DNA from: Progne subis subis
Lineage: Eukaryota > Chordata > Aves > Passeriformes > Hirundinidae
Length of the DNA: 64,000 nucleotides
Reading direction: 5' to 3'
Assembly (NCBI GenBank): GCA_022316685.1
Contig: JAKJHU010000046.1
Location: forward strand, 8,610,525 to 8,674,524
Shown: piece by piece, positions 35,149 to 46,294 of the stretch
Layout of the letters: each line of letters opens with the position of its first letter
Numbering within the stretch: position 1 is the first letter of the stretch
The notes under the pieces: model-generated
Told to the model about the DNA's origin: nothing
Database searches by the model: none
What the model saw: only the letters and a program-made list of their open reading frames with translations
Program-made: the position numbers and the translations under genes

Positions 35149-38100
35149 TTCTTGTGGATGATCTACAGGGCTCTGCGCCATTGGAACATATTTTAGCTTA
35201 ATGAGTTGATTCTTCTGTGTGTCTCTCAATGACCCTTAAGGGTCACAGGGCTCTTGCAGCATCAGCCCAAGCCTGTATGGCACTGTAGGGGGCTGCAGGG
35301 GCAGCAGATATTTGGGATGCTCTGGAAAAGGGGTGCTACAAAGCACCCTCCGCAGGAGGAGGCGGGGTGCTGGAGCCCACTGACCTGTGCCCCCTTTCCC
35401 AGGCATGGCCACCTACACGGACAAGCTCTTCAAGCTCCGCAATGGGCGCTGGGAGGACATCCTGAGCGACGAGGTGAACCGGGATGTGGCCAGCCGCTTC
35501 GCTGGGCGTTCCGTTGCCTGCGTGGACCGGACGGTGAGCAGGCAGGGTTCTGCGGACAGGGGCATCTCTGTCCCCTTCCTGCTCCCAGTGCCCCTCCAGT
35601 GGAGTCCTGGGGTCCCACTCCCTCTTGCCCATCCCATGCCCTGCTCTGGCCAAGGGTGTTCCCCAGCTGCCCCTTGACTGTCAGGGCTAGCAATGCCCCA
35701 GCTGTAGAGACTGTGGATGCTGGTCCACACAGTTGCCACCAGCTGATAAACGTGCCTGTCGAGGTGATTTATGTTCCTGTCACCTGCTCTTTCTTCTTCC
35801 TCCTCCTCCAGCCGTTTGTTTCCAAATGATTATCACTAAATCAGGGTGCAGCTGCTGCACGGGACAAAGGGGGTGGTGAGAATTGGGAGGACCTGGCACA
35901 CTGGGGTGGGGGGATGGTGTGCCCCGTGCCAGCCCTGACCAGAGAGCTCCTGGGGGCAAATGGGCACGTCTCTACTCCTGGGCTTTGCAGAGCTCTTGCT
36001 CAGCACATGGTAGCAGTGCCTGCTCCGAGCAGTAAGAGCATTCACAGCAGCCATCCTGTGGTCCCCGTGGAGATGAGTTGTAGGTGGGAGGGTGCTGAGG
36101 TGGCACTGCCGGCTGCAGGGCTCCGGCAGGTACTCCATCTACATTGCCAACTATGCCAGCGGCAACGTGGGCCCCCACGCCCTGATCGAGATGGATGTGG
36201 CTGCCAGTGACCCTGCCCGTGGTGTCGTGGTGCTGGTGGACGTGGCCGCCCAGGCTGGCGTCAGCAAGTTCACAGGTACACCCGGCTGCTGTGGAGGGGA
36301 CGGGGCCCTGCAGGGCATGGCGAAGGTGGGACCCCGCTGTGGCAGGGCAGTGCGGCCGGAGGTCGTGCCGCGCGTTGGGCTGCCTGACTGCCCCATCTAG
36401 CGGCAGCTCCACAGCCCTTGGAACGGACCAGGAGCACGGGATGCGCGCCTGGCAGGACCCCCTGTGCCCACCGTCACCGGGGCTAATCCCTCCAGAGCTC
36501 ACGGCATTCATAGGGCAGGCAGCAGGGCTTGGGAACGTAGGCGTCGGGAGGAACGAGCCCGTGCTGGGCCACCAGCGTGGGGACTGCTGTGTGCCCCGGC
36601 GGTAAATTGTCACTAATTAGGAGTGTTGTCACCATGGCGATGGCAGTGATTAGGGTTGGGACTGACACAAGCGGCTGCCAGGCCCAATTAGCTCCTGATG
36701 AGAGGGATTGGAGGGGGGCAAGAATAGGACACTGCGGGGGTGGGAGGGTGCTTGGGAGCGTCGCGTGGGCAACACCGAGGGAACATGGGGAGCACAAACT
36801 GTCCCCTCACCCCGGCTACTGTCCCCAGGGGGCCGTGGGGTGGCCGTGGGCCCCATCCTGAGTGACAGTGCCTCCGACATATTCTGTGGTAATGAGAACA
36901 GCCCAAATTTCCTCTTCCACAACCGGGGGGACGGGACGTACAGGGATGTGGCAGCTGCTGTGGGTGAGTAGGGGAAGCTGGGGAGAACACACAGACACTG
37001 TGGACCTCAGGGCAGGGGTGGCTCTGCCTGTCCCTGCCTGCACTGGATGAATGCCGGGGCGGGGGTGGGACAGCCCTAAGGACCCAGAGCCCCACTGACC
37101 ACTGCACAGTGGTTGAGAAACATCGGGGCATCCGTCAGCACCGGGATGTAACCCTGGCCGTGGGGGACCTGTCTGGGGACGATGGAGTGCATCCTAGGAG
37201 GTGTGCTGGGGACAAGGAGGCGGGGGGGTTCCTGTCTCCCCCCGTCCCCTTGCGGCTTCCCAGGGCTGGATGACCCCTACCAGCACGGACGCGGCGTGGC
37301 GCTGGCTGACTTCAACCGCGACGGCCGAGTGGACATCGTCTACGGCAACTGGAACGGGCCGCACCGCCTCTACCTGCAGAGCGGCGCTCCTGGGCGGGTC
37401 CGATTCCGGGTGAGGGCTGGGAACCCTCGCACTGATGGCTCCGCCGCTGGGCCACCTCGGCCAGAGGGGCTGGCTTCACTCTGAACTATCCTTGAGCCAC
37501 GCTTGCCAGGGAGGACGGGACCCGAGGCATCAAAGCGGGACCCGGGTGTCCTGCTTCCTGTGCCTATTGTCAGGCTATGCTCGTGCAGGACATCGCCACC
37601 CCCAAGTTCTCCATGCCGTCCCCCGTCCGCACCGTCATTGCAGCCGACTTTGACAATGACCAGGAGCTGGAGGTTTTCTTCAACAACATCGCTTACCGCG
37701 GCTCCTCTGCCAACCGCCTCTTCCGGTAAGAGCCGCTGGGGCCGGGGGGCTGCACCCTGCTCTGGGGGTCCAGCAGCCCTCACAGCACAGCCAGGCTCAC
37801 GGGGCTCCTCTCCAGCAGTGCCACGGCTCGGGCTCAGCTCATCAGAGGCGTCGTGACTGAGCCCTTCCTGGCATCATTACCAGGCACCGTGATCGTGCCT
37901 GCAGCAGCCCCTGGGGTCCCCAGCACTGCTGATTAGCAGCCGTGTGGAAGCTTGCTCGTGGCTCCTGTTAATTGTGGGGGTCAATTCTTCATTACTTCTG
38001 TGTAGCACCTCCTTGCCTGGTGTGTAGAGTGCTGGGAACTGGTTGTCTACGCAATGCTTGCACTCATGGGTGGATAGAGGGCAAGGGTTTTGCAAGGAGC

Positions 38101-41038
38101 CCTTTGGAGGCTCTCCAGGTTCCAGAGGGATGCAACAAATGGTGTTGCTACTCTGCAGTTCAGACTCAAAAGCTCTCATGAAACTCCTGCTGCCCCTGCA
38201 TAGAGTGGGGATGTGCCAACAGGCAGGGGATGGTTACATCCCATCCATGCCCTATAGCCATCCAGGCTGTCACCCCTACCATGGTTCTGCAGGAAGGGAC
38301 TGACATGCCCAGGAAGGTTCTGAGGACAGCAGGGGCTGTGATATCATATACCCTGTGTGTGTCCTTGGCAGGCTCATCCGCAGAGAACACTCAGACCCCA
38401 TCGTGGAAGAGCTGAATCCAGGGGATGCACTGGAGCCCGAGGGACGAGGCACGGGTGGGTCCACCCCGCTCTGGCACAGCACTGCTTGGCACCTTCTATG
38501 CCTGAGGATGCTGCACTCTTGCCTGAGTTATCTGCCTGCTCCCCGCTGGCAGGCTGGAGCTCCCCTCACCCAGGAATGGCTCCATGCTTTCTCCCCACAC
38601 CCAGCCAACAGTGCTATCTCCAGTACCCCAGAGGCACTCTTGAAAAACCTCTTCCTGGGTGTCCACTGCTCAAAGCCAACCTTTGCATTTGGGAGGAGGT
38701 CAGGCTGTGACCCACAGCCCTCCAGGTGCTGCCTGTCCCCTCCACTGCCCAGGGTGCCCACACATCTGATTAGAGGATTGGAGTCACCCCATATTCCCTT
38801 TTGTCCCTCTGTGGCTAGGAGTGCTGCCATTGCCAGTGGAAAGCCACAGAAATAGAAAGGTCTAATTCTGGGAGACATGGGGCCAGGCCTCAGGCACAAC
38901 ATGATCCTGTCCTTGCAGGAGGCGCAGTGACAGATTTTGATGGCGATGGGATGCTGGACCTCATCCTATCCCACGGCGAGTCCATGGCACAGCCAATCTC
39001 CATCTTCAAGGTTACCCAGGTGAGTCAAGCAGGGATTCCTCGTTTTATACCCGCCCCTTCTGTCCCTCCCAGCTCCGTCTCTCTGCTCCCTCCTCCGCTT
39101 GCAGGGCACCACCAACAACTGGCTGCGTGTCATCCCCCGTACCCGCTTCGGGGCCTTTGCACGGGGGGCCAAAGTAGTGCTGTTCACCCGGCGCAGCGGG
39201 GCCCACCTGCGCATCATTGACGGGGGCTCCGGGTATCTCTGCGAGATGGAGCCTGTGGCACACTTTGGACTGGGTGAGCGAGGGGGCCAAGGGGCTGCCT
39301 CCACCTCCAGCCTTCCCTGGCACTCCCCGGGGCAGGGGCAGTGTCTGCTTCCCCGGTGTCCTGCAGCACAGTAATCGGCTGTGCCTGTCACCCTAGGTAC
39401 GGTGGGTGACATGCAAGGCTGTGGGCAGGGTGTCCAACTGCTGCAGCTGTGCTGCAAGGGGCAGCTGCCCCCTTCCCCGTCCCCTGCCTGCTGCTTTGCC
39501 CAGGCAGTAGGGCTTTCTCTTCCCTTGAACCCTTCCCTGGTGCAGCATGTCCAGCAGCCAAGCCTACAGAGGTGTCCCTGCCCACTACAAGGTCATCCCG
39601 TTGTCCCCATGCGTGCCCCTCAGAGTTCATCCATGTGCGTGGGCTGTCAGCATGAGCACCTGGAGCTGGGCTCAGGGAGCGAGGGAACACTTTGCCCCTC
39701 CCATCCCTACCATCCCACTGGCCTCCTTTCAGCCCCTGCCCACCCTGGAGACCCTCCCTTTGATGGGCTGCCCGCCTGCAGGGCGTGACGAAGCCAGCAG
39801 CCTGGAGGTGACCTGGCCAGACGGCCGCGTGGTGTCACGAGCTGTGGCAAGCAGTGAGACCAACTCTGTCCTGGAGATCCCCTACCCTCTGGACGTGGAG
39901 GAGCCACTCATGCCTGCCCAACTGGAGGTGAGGGCCATGTGTGGGTGTAGGGTGTGAGACTTTGGAGACAGAAACAAGGGGCTGGGCTCTGCTGGTTCAG
40001 TGGCTGCCCAGGGCTGATTCCTCCCCATCCCAGCGGTGTCTGCTTCTTCCCAAATGCAGTGCGGGCAGGGATTCTCCCAGCACGAGAATGGACGCTGTGT
40101 AGGTGAGTGGCTGCTGGAAGCACAGGTGTGCCTGTAGCCAGGATGCTGTAGCATAGCCCGATGAGAGACACTCTGAGATTGGGAGGTGGCTGCCTGCCAC
40201 GTGGCTCAGTGCCAGGTACAGCTGCCTGCCTGGCACAAGGCCTGGGAATAGGACGGCAGTACAGCTCTGGGGGGCACCATGGCATCACAAGGAGCAGCGA
40301 GAGCGCTGTGCTAGGGCAGGAGGCACGGCTGGCATGTGGCAGGCTTTGTGCTGCAGCCATGAGCGACGGAGGGGCAGCAGAGATGCAGCAGGGCAGCTGT
40401 GGCCATGCTGTGAGCCTCCTGAGCAGAGGCATGGCTTTTGCATGGCTACCACTGGGGTGACCAGCCAGTGAACCGGGGGAACTGGAGGGGCTGGCAGCCC
40501 AAGCTCTCTGCCCAGGTGTCTCACACTGAGGACCCTCTTACAGACACAAATGAGTGCACTGAGTTCCCCTTCATCTGTCCCCGGGACAAGCCCATCTGCA
40601 TCAACACCTATGGCGGGTACCGCTGTCGCAGCCACAAGCGCTGCAGCCGGGGCTTTGAGCCAAACGAGGATGGCACAGCTTGTGTGGGTGAGTGACAGCT
40701 GGGACACCCTGACTCCATGCCAGCTGGCTTCAGCTTCAGCCCCAGAGCACCACCTTGGGATGCTACTGCACCCCTGACAAAGGCCAGGCCACAGCCTGCA
40801 ACCTGTCAGATAGCAGCCCAGCCATCTCCACCCTGGTTCTGTGTCTGTTTGGCTGTGCCTCCCACTGAGCTGCCACTGACTCCCCTTCTCTTTCTCTTTT
40901 TCTCTCTTGTTCCTTCTCTGTGCAGCTCAAGTGGCCTTTTTTGGGGGATATCCCTCTGCTGGGAGCTGGGCTGGGCTCCCCCACGGTGCCCTCCTCCCTC
41001 TAGTCCTCGGACTCTGCCTTTGTCTCTATGCACTTTAA
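29194..41038 (+). CDS. CRTAC1: Cartilage acidic protein 1 (CRTAC1), membrane-anchor (LOTUS/B) form
   Basis: Extracellular matrix / neuronal surface protein; the B form is known as LOTUS, an antagonist of the Nogo receptor. Exons: 29194-29238, 32906-33102, 34287-34483, 35403-35533, 36119-36275, 36829-36963, 37264-37409, 37589-37725, 38372-38454, 38919-39019, 39105-39273, 39782-39927, 40060-40102, 40544-40687, then terminal exon 40926-41038; 647 residues in phase throughout. A signal peptide (LVLCLLSLAWL) is followed by FG-GAP/VCBS repeats with calcium loops (DLDADGDFE, DIDGDGREE, DFNRDGRVD, DFDGDGMLD), an ASPIC/UnbV domain (exons 11-12) and one calcium-binding EGF domain (DTNEC to GTAC). The last exon reads AQVAFFGGYPSAG and ends in a hydrophobic LGLCLCLYAL, matching mammalian CRTAC1-B. 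Two further 3' ends are described separately. Confidence 0.96.
29239..32905 (+). other. CRTAC1 intron 1
   Basis: About 3.7 kb of GC-rich sequence between the leader exon and the signal-peptide exon. I see no other exon and no obvious mobile element. Confidence 0.6.
35119..35147. repeat. T29 homopolymer in CRTAC1 intron 3
   Basis: An uninterrupted run of 29 T in intron 3 (34484-35402). No flanking retroelement body was recognised, so it is listed as a simple repeat. It is a likely site of length polymorphism or assembly error. Confidence 0.9.
40926..41038 (+). other. CRTAC1: CRTAC1-B (LOTUS) terminal coding exon
   Basis: Acceptor CTCTGTGCAG precedes CT, which completes the phase-1 codon left by exon 14 (40544-40687). 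It encodes 37 residues ending in a hydrophobic tail (LLPLVLGLCLCLYAL) and TAA at 41036-41038. This fits a GPI-attachment signal or membrane anchor. A poly(A) signal AATAAA lies at 41538-41543. Confidence 0.92.
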
Positions 41039-41537
41039 CCCCTGCCCCTAACACGCCAGAGCAGCCTTGGAGGAAGGGCTGGCCTCTGCCTGTCTCCCTT
41101 TTTCTCTTTCTGTCCACGTCGAACCACCCTGGAAATGCCAGCTGGGACATATTTGGGTGACCTGCAGGCACAGACCTGGATGTCCTGTGCACCATGTCTG
41201 GGAAAGCAGCCCTGGGGCAGCCTGGCTGTGCCCCTTCCCCCGCACGCCCCGCTGCCCCAGCGCTATTCCTGCCATGCTGGCACCTCCCCGGTGGTCGATT
41301 GCTCCGTCGCCTCGATACCGTACCGTGTGCCTGCTGGTTTGGCCTGCGACGTGTGTGCTTTGCCTGCCCCTCCTCCGTGACGGGATCCACCTCCCCAGCC
41401 CGGGCAGAGGAGGGTGTTCCCAGCCCTGCAGGGGCAGGATCTTCCTGGTCTGTTTTTTTTAACGTATTGACCCTACTGTTTGGAGCCGGACCCTGCTTAG
41501 TCCCGACAGTCTTCCAGCCCCTCTCCCGAGAATCCCC

Positions 41538-41543
41538 AATAAA
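41538..41543 (+). terminator. CRTAC1: Poly(A) signal for CRTAC1-B
   Basis: AATAAA about 500 bases after the stop of the membrane-anchor exon and before the extra EGF exons. It would give the LOTUS transcript its own 3' end. Confidence 0.65.
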
Positions 41544-41875
41544 CCTTATCCCATCTATTAGCCTGATCTGCTGAGCTCTGCGGGCAGGGCTGTGCTTGTC
41601 CTTCTGCCCACCCTGCCCTGGGGCTGCACGGGGAGGGAACCCAGGAGGAGAAGCACCCCCAGCCTGCCCCAGCTCTTGCCTTCCAAAGGGGCTGGGAGCT
41701 GGCTGGAGGGTGATAGTGCCCCTGGCCCCGCTCTGCACTGGGACTGCAGCAAAATGTGCAGCGCTGAAGGGGCTGGGGTGCAGCAAGCAGCCCTGCCTGC
41801 ACCCCAACAACAAGGTTGCGCTGCTTTTCCCCTCTGCATGCTATAACCCCACACTGCTTTCTTTACCCCCACCAG

Positions 41876-42456
41876 ACATCGACGAGTGTGCTCAGGGCTT
41901 GCACAACTGCAGCCAGCTCTGCATCAACACCCCTGGGGCACACACCTGCCTCTGCCACCCAGGCTTCCGCCCCCTTGATCCGGCTGCCCAGCCGGTGCCT
42001 GGGTGAGTATCTGCAGTGCTCAGCCACCTGGTGCTGCCAGGGCAGCCTGGGCAGGCAAAGCACACTGAGATGATCAGGGGTGCCCAGCTGTGCTCACAGC
42101 TGGGGGGCAGAATGGACAGGCTGTGGCTGTGCCGGAGTTGGTGGAGTAAGGACATCTGCCACGCAGCAGCCTTGGCACCAAGCAATGGCATGATCACCTG
42201 CCTTTGTGTTCCAGGTTCACCCAGCCCTGCAGCTGCCCATCTCATGCCTCCTCCATCCCTTGCCCTGCCCATGCCAGGCATTCCATGTACCCTTGGCACA
42301 GCTCTGATCTTTTCCCCCTCTTTCCCAGACATAGATGAGTGCCAGGCACAGCCTGGCCCCTGCGACCATATCTGCCACAACAGCCCTGGCTCCTTCCACT
42401 GCCACTGTCACCACGGCTTCTCCCTGGCTGCTGGCGGACGCTGCCGGCATAATTAG
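41876..42456 (+). other. CRTAC1: Extra EGF-encoding exons, possible third CRTAC1 3' end
   Basis: Two phase-1 exons each begin DIDEC, the calcium-binding EGF signature. Exon 41876-42002 has five of six EGF cysteines in frame; exon 42329-42456 has all six and ends at TAG 42454-42456. AATAAA follows at 42526-42531. Exon 14 ends in phase 1, so either exon can be joined to it and would add EGF domains after the first. In the first of the two, the reading frame is lost before the sixth cysteine, so splicing 41876-42002 to 42329 gives an early stop as assembled. Skipping that exon keeps the frame open. I do not recall these exons from mammalian CRTAC1. Confidence 0.7.
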
Positions 42457-42525
42457 CCTGCTCTGGCACAGCCAGGTGTTCCCTGCTACCCCCCAGCACT
42501 GTGCCAGTTGCACCAGTACCAACAA

Positions 42526-42531
42526 AATAAA
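42526..42531 (+). terminator. CRTAC1: Poly(A) signal after the EGF exons
   Basis: AATAAA 70 bases after the TAG of the second extra EGF exon. Its presence supports that these exons are, or were, a real transcript end. Confidence 0.7.
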
Positions 42532-42781
42532 CCCTTTCCTGCACCGTATTCCTTGTGTGTCCCTGTCCCGGGGCCACATGACTGCTACACAGGTCTGTCC
42601 CTACTCCCCGAGACTGCCCTCTCCTCCCCATCCCCTCCCTTCCCCCATGCTCACCCTCGTGGGGCTCCGTGCAACCCGCTGTGAAAAGAGATACCCAGCC
42701 TGATTCTGTGTCCCCACACATTGTCCCGCTCACCTCTCCAACACAAGAGGCAGGGTCGGCAGTGGGGGAAGAAGTGTGGGG

Positions 42782-42787
42782 TTTATT
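42782..42787 (-). terminator. GOLGA7B: GOLGA7B poly(A) signal
   Basis: TTTATT on the plus strand gives AATAAA on the minus strand, about 1.35 kb beyond the GOLGA7B stop. The 3' UTR would span about 44141-42770 and end only some 240 bases from the CRTAC1 EGF-form 3' end. Confidence 0.65.
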
Positions 42788-44127
42788 GAGGAAGGTCTCC
42801 ATGCAGGGGTGGGGTGCTCCAGCAGGAACGTTGAGGCCAGGGCCACCCCACACACACACACATCATGACCGAGCCAAAAGGAGTCCCACAGGGCAGAGTC
42901 CTCCCTCCAGGGCCCCAGGAGAGAAAGGCCAGCTCGGTTCAGCCCTGCACCCAGATAGGAATTCTTCTCCTCGGGGTGCTGGATATCACAGGGACCCTCC
43001 TGTTTCCCCCATCTGACCCTGGACCGTGAACCTCCACACCTTGCCACGAGGCCCAGGTGCCCCTCGAGGTCCCCTCTTACAGGCCAGGCTGAGAATTGGG
43101 GCACTGGTGGCAGCTGCATGCAGGACACATGGGCAGGGGAGGATCAGCAGTGTGAGAGGAAGGGTTTTATGGAGCTGCTCTGCTGGGCACCCTCCCTGCA
43201 TTAGGGCAAGTCATGGGGCAGAGTAGGCAGGGGCTGCCGGCAGCTAGGAACAGGCAAACTCTGCCAGGACTGGCAGGGAGCCTGCCTCACCCATGCCACA
43301 GCTCAGTCTCAGCTGTGCCAGGCCATGAATGAGCCCAGGGCACACGGCACAGGGACAGCATCGTGCCCAGCATTGCTCCTCCCCGCCATGGACACAGGGC
43401 TGGAGAAATACCTGGGTCCAGCTGGAGATGGCATCAGGTCATGCCGGGAGCAGGAGTAAGTGCCCAGTGTCATGGCAGTGAAGGATGCTGCTGGAGAGGA
43501 TGGAGTGCCAGATCAGGGAGGGGCCAGGGGCACAGCAATGGGGCAGCGGGTGGGGCTGTGCTGGGGTGAATGCATGGCCCATCATGCAGAAGAAGCGGCA
43601 CCAATGCTCTGCCAGGCCCCCTGAATGGTGGACAAGCAGCAGCTGAGCCCACAGCACAGCACCAAGAGCAGGGTGCCCCAAGGAGGGGGGCAGCAGGAGC
43701 TGTCAGTGTCTGTGGCCGTGGGGTTAAGTGTGCGTCCCTTGCCTCGCGCTGCATGAGGCTTTGCCAGTCCCGGCGCTCCCCGGTGCAGGGACACTGCCAG
43801 CTGGGACCGCCGGGAGCAGGGCACGCTCCTTTCGCTTGTGGCACGGGCGGCTGCACCAAGCACACGGAGGGCCATAGCAGGAGCCCCTTGGCAACAGTTT
43901 GGCTCAGTGGGAAGCACCTGGAATGCCCTGGCACCGTTCCCTGCCCACAGTGGGTCTGAGCAGAGGTAGACCCACTGCGAGGGACAAAGAGCAGATGGGG
44001 TGGGCAGCCCCACTAGGTAGCCCTGGCCTTCCCCTCCTGCTCTCCCGGGGCTCAGAAACGGGTGCTCTGGTAGTGCAGCCTGCGGAGGTCGGAGAGGCCA
44101 CTGTCCCGGCAGTACGAGTCCCCGCAG

Positions 44128-44273
44128 GGACTCCCTGCCAGTCACCGGCCCCCCGCTCCGCCTCCACCACCACCGCTGCTGCTGCTGGAGCTGCCGCTGC
44201 TGGAGCTGCCGCTGCTGCACCGGTCCTCATAGATGGAGATCTCGATCTGGGTCCTGCTAAGGATCATCGGTGA
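44128..44273 (+). other. CRTAC1: CRTAC1-A terminal coding exon (Ala-rich tail), antisense to GOLGA7B
   Basis: Acceptor CCCCGCAG precedes GG, which completes the phase-1 codon from exon 14. The frame reads [16 protein letters not shown], an alanine-rich run, then [12 protein letters not shown] and stops at TGA 44271-44273. Human CRTAC1-A ends with the same kind of Ala/Thr run and APVLVDGDLNLG, so the exon is homologous. The predicted CRTAC1-A protein is 658 residues (human 661). The whole last coding exon of GOLGA7B lies inside it on the other strand. No plus-strand poly(A) signal was identified downstream. Confidence 0.82.
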
Positions 44274-46294
44274 GATGTGCCAGCCCTGCTGCCCAGCACC
44301 CATGCCCAGTCCCCCTTCACCCTCGCCATCCCCCAAGCACCCTGCTGCACAAAAGATACGACCCTCATGCCACGCTCCAGGGGGTCAGTGAGCAGCAGCC
44401 CCCGTGGCGCATAGATCTTCTCATTCTGGTCCTGGATGTACTTGGAGATCTTCTTCAGGACCTGTCAGCAAAGGGAGTGACACTCAGGGCCTGCCAGCAT
44501 TCCTCTCTGCTGTGGCCTCCAGTCCCATGTTCCCTGTGGCATCTCTGAGCCATCCCTGTGCCCGCTGCCAGCTGTGCCCATCCCTGAGCCCTCCCCTGCC
44601 CCTCAGCACCTTCTCATAGTGTGTCTCCATGCAGAGAAAGATGAAATAGGCAGTGGCACAGGCCAGGCACCCCTCGAGGTATGAGCTGCCCCCAATCTTC
44701 TCTGCCTCGGCGTAGAAGCCATTTAGGGTTTTCACAGTTTCCTCAAAAAGTTGCCGCTCAATCTAGGACAGAAAACCAGGGTGAAAAGGAGTCTGGCCAG
44801 CGACTGACTCCCTGCACTGCCTTTCCCCATTCCTGGGGGGACATGGAGAGCACTTAACCCTCTCCTGTCTGCCCAGCTGATGCCTCAGCTTGCAGGCCCC
44901 TGCCCACTTCCCACCCATGCCAAGACTGCTGAGCCTACAGCCTTCACCAGAGCCTCCCAGACCCCAGGAACACCAGAGCCCTTGCACACCAGCCAAGGCA
45001 GCTGTGATTTCATGCACCCAGCAACACTGGCTGGCCCAGGGCCATACAACACACCATAAGTCCCCACACCTTTAGACCCTTCTTCCCTCTGAGCCCCCAC
45101 AGGGCACTGCCACAGGGCATTCCCCCACCCTGACAACGTCTCAGACTCCCTACCCGGCTCTCCAGCTCAGGGGGAAACTTTGTCTGGAACTGGCATGTGG
45201 TCCCGTCACTGTAATCCCGCTGCACAAAGACCTTGGTGGCCAGGGACGCGCTGCGCCGCAGCTCCTGCAGGCTGTGCACCTGGGGGCAGAGGGCGAGACG
45301 GGGGTGCTGGTCCTCCCTGCTGGAGGGCTGGGGAGCAGCGCCATTCCCCCAGGGCCGGGGGCTGCAGGCTCACACACCCCGGGGCAGGGAGGCCCTAGCA
45401 CAGGCTTTGTCACGCCATGAGCACAGCTTGGCGCTGAAGGTGCGAGGCGGGGGTCGAGGGGAGGATGCCGTGGCAGCCCCCTGCTCGGAATGACAGTGAG
45501 TGCGTGTGCTCTTGTCCCGGGCAGGTGTCGGGTCTCACCCCCAGTGGTTCCTGCATGCACAAGCCAGTGGGCCACGGCCCGGGGAGGGGAGGACAGCCCC
45601 CTGTCCCCAGCAGCGCCCCAGAACACAGCCAACCCAACAGCTGCCAGGCGGGAGGATGGGAGCGAGCCGAGCAGGAGCAGGGACTGGGCAGGCTGCAGTG
45701 GGGCGTCTCCATGAAGAGAACCGGCAGTCTCGGCGGCAGGTGCTGAGCCCCGACTCCCCACAGGGTGTGAGAGCCCGTGCCAAGCCCCGAGCTCCATGTT
45801 GCGGGGCAGCTTCGTTGGCTGGAGGAGGGGATGGAGGCGCCAGGTTGCGCCAAAGGCGGGCAGCAGGCCCCTCCCTGCGCTTCCCCTGGGTGACACGGGG
45901 CTACCGTCTGCTCTGTGCCCCGCACACCGTCTGACGCTGTCCCGCGTCCGCCCCACGGCATCTGGGAGAAAACCCCCTGTCCCACAGCCCGACCCAGGCA
46001 CGCCGCATCCTTCACCCAAGGAGCCCCGCAGCCACCCGCACCCCCACGCCCCTCCAGACACCTCACCGGCCTTTCTGTGCCCGCGGAGCCCTGGCAGCCC
46101 CCAGCCCCACGCTCCTCTCCCCACGGACCCCAGCCGCCCGCCGTCCTCCCTCCCCTCCCGTGCGGACGGAGCCCGGTCCCTGCCGCGCCCGGGCGGCGGG
46201 CAGCGCGGGGCGGGGGAGCTCCGCAGCAGCCCGGCCCGGGGCTGCCGCCGCCGGGGTCCCCGCCGTGCCGCCGCGCACCCACCTCCGTGGCCAT
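44142..46294 (-). CDS. GOLGA7B: Golgin A7 family member B (GOLGA7B)
   Basis: Palmitoylated accessory protein of DHHC acyltransferases (known partner ZDHHC5), acting at Golgi and plasma membrane. Exons in transcript order: 46294-46283 (MATE), 45279-45154, 44762-44610, 44461-44360, 44246-44142; all junctions are phase 0, total 165 residues (human 167). The core matches human almost residue for residue: [28 protein letters not shown], and the cysteine-rich [14 protein letters not shown] membrane-associated segment that carries acylated cysteines. The C-terminus is [11 protein letters not shown] followed by Ser and Gly runs ending AGGR. Two donors are weak (GTGCTG at 44609, GTATCT at 44359) but phase and homology fix them. 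The first exon contributes only 12 coding bases. Confidence 0.95.
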
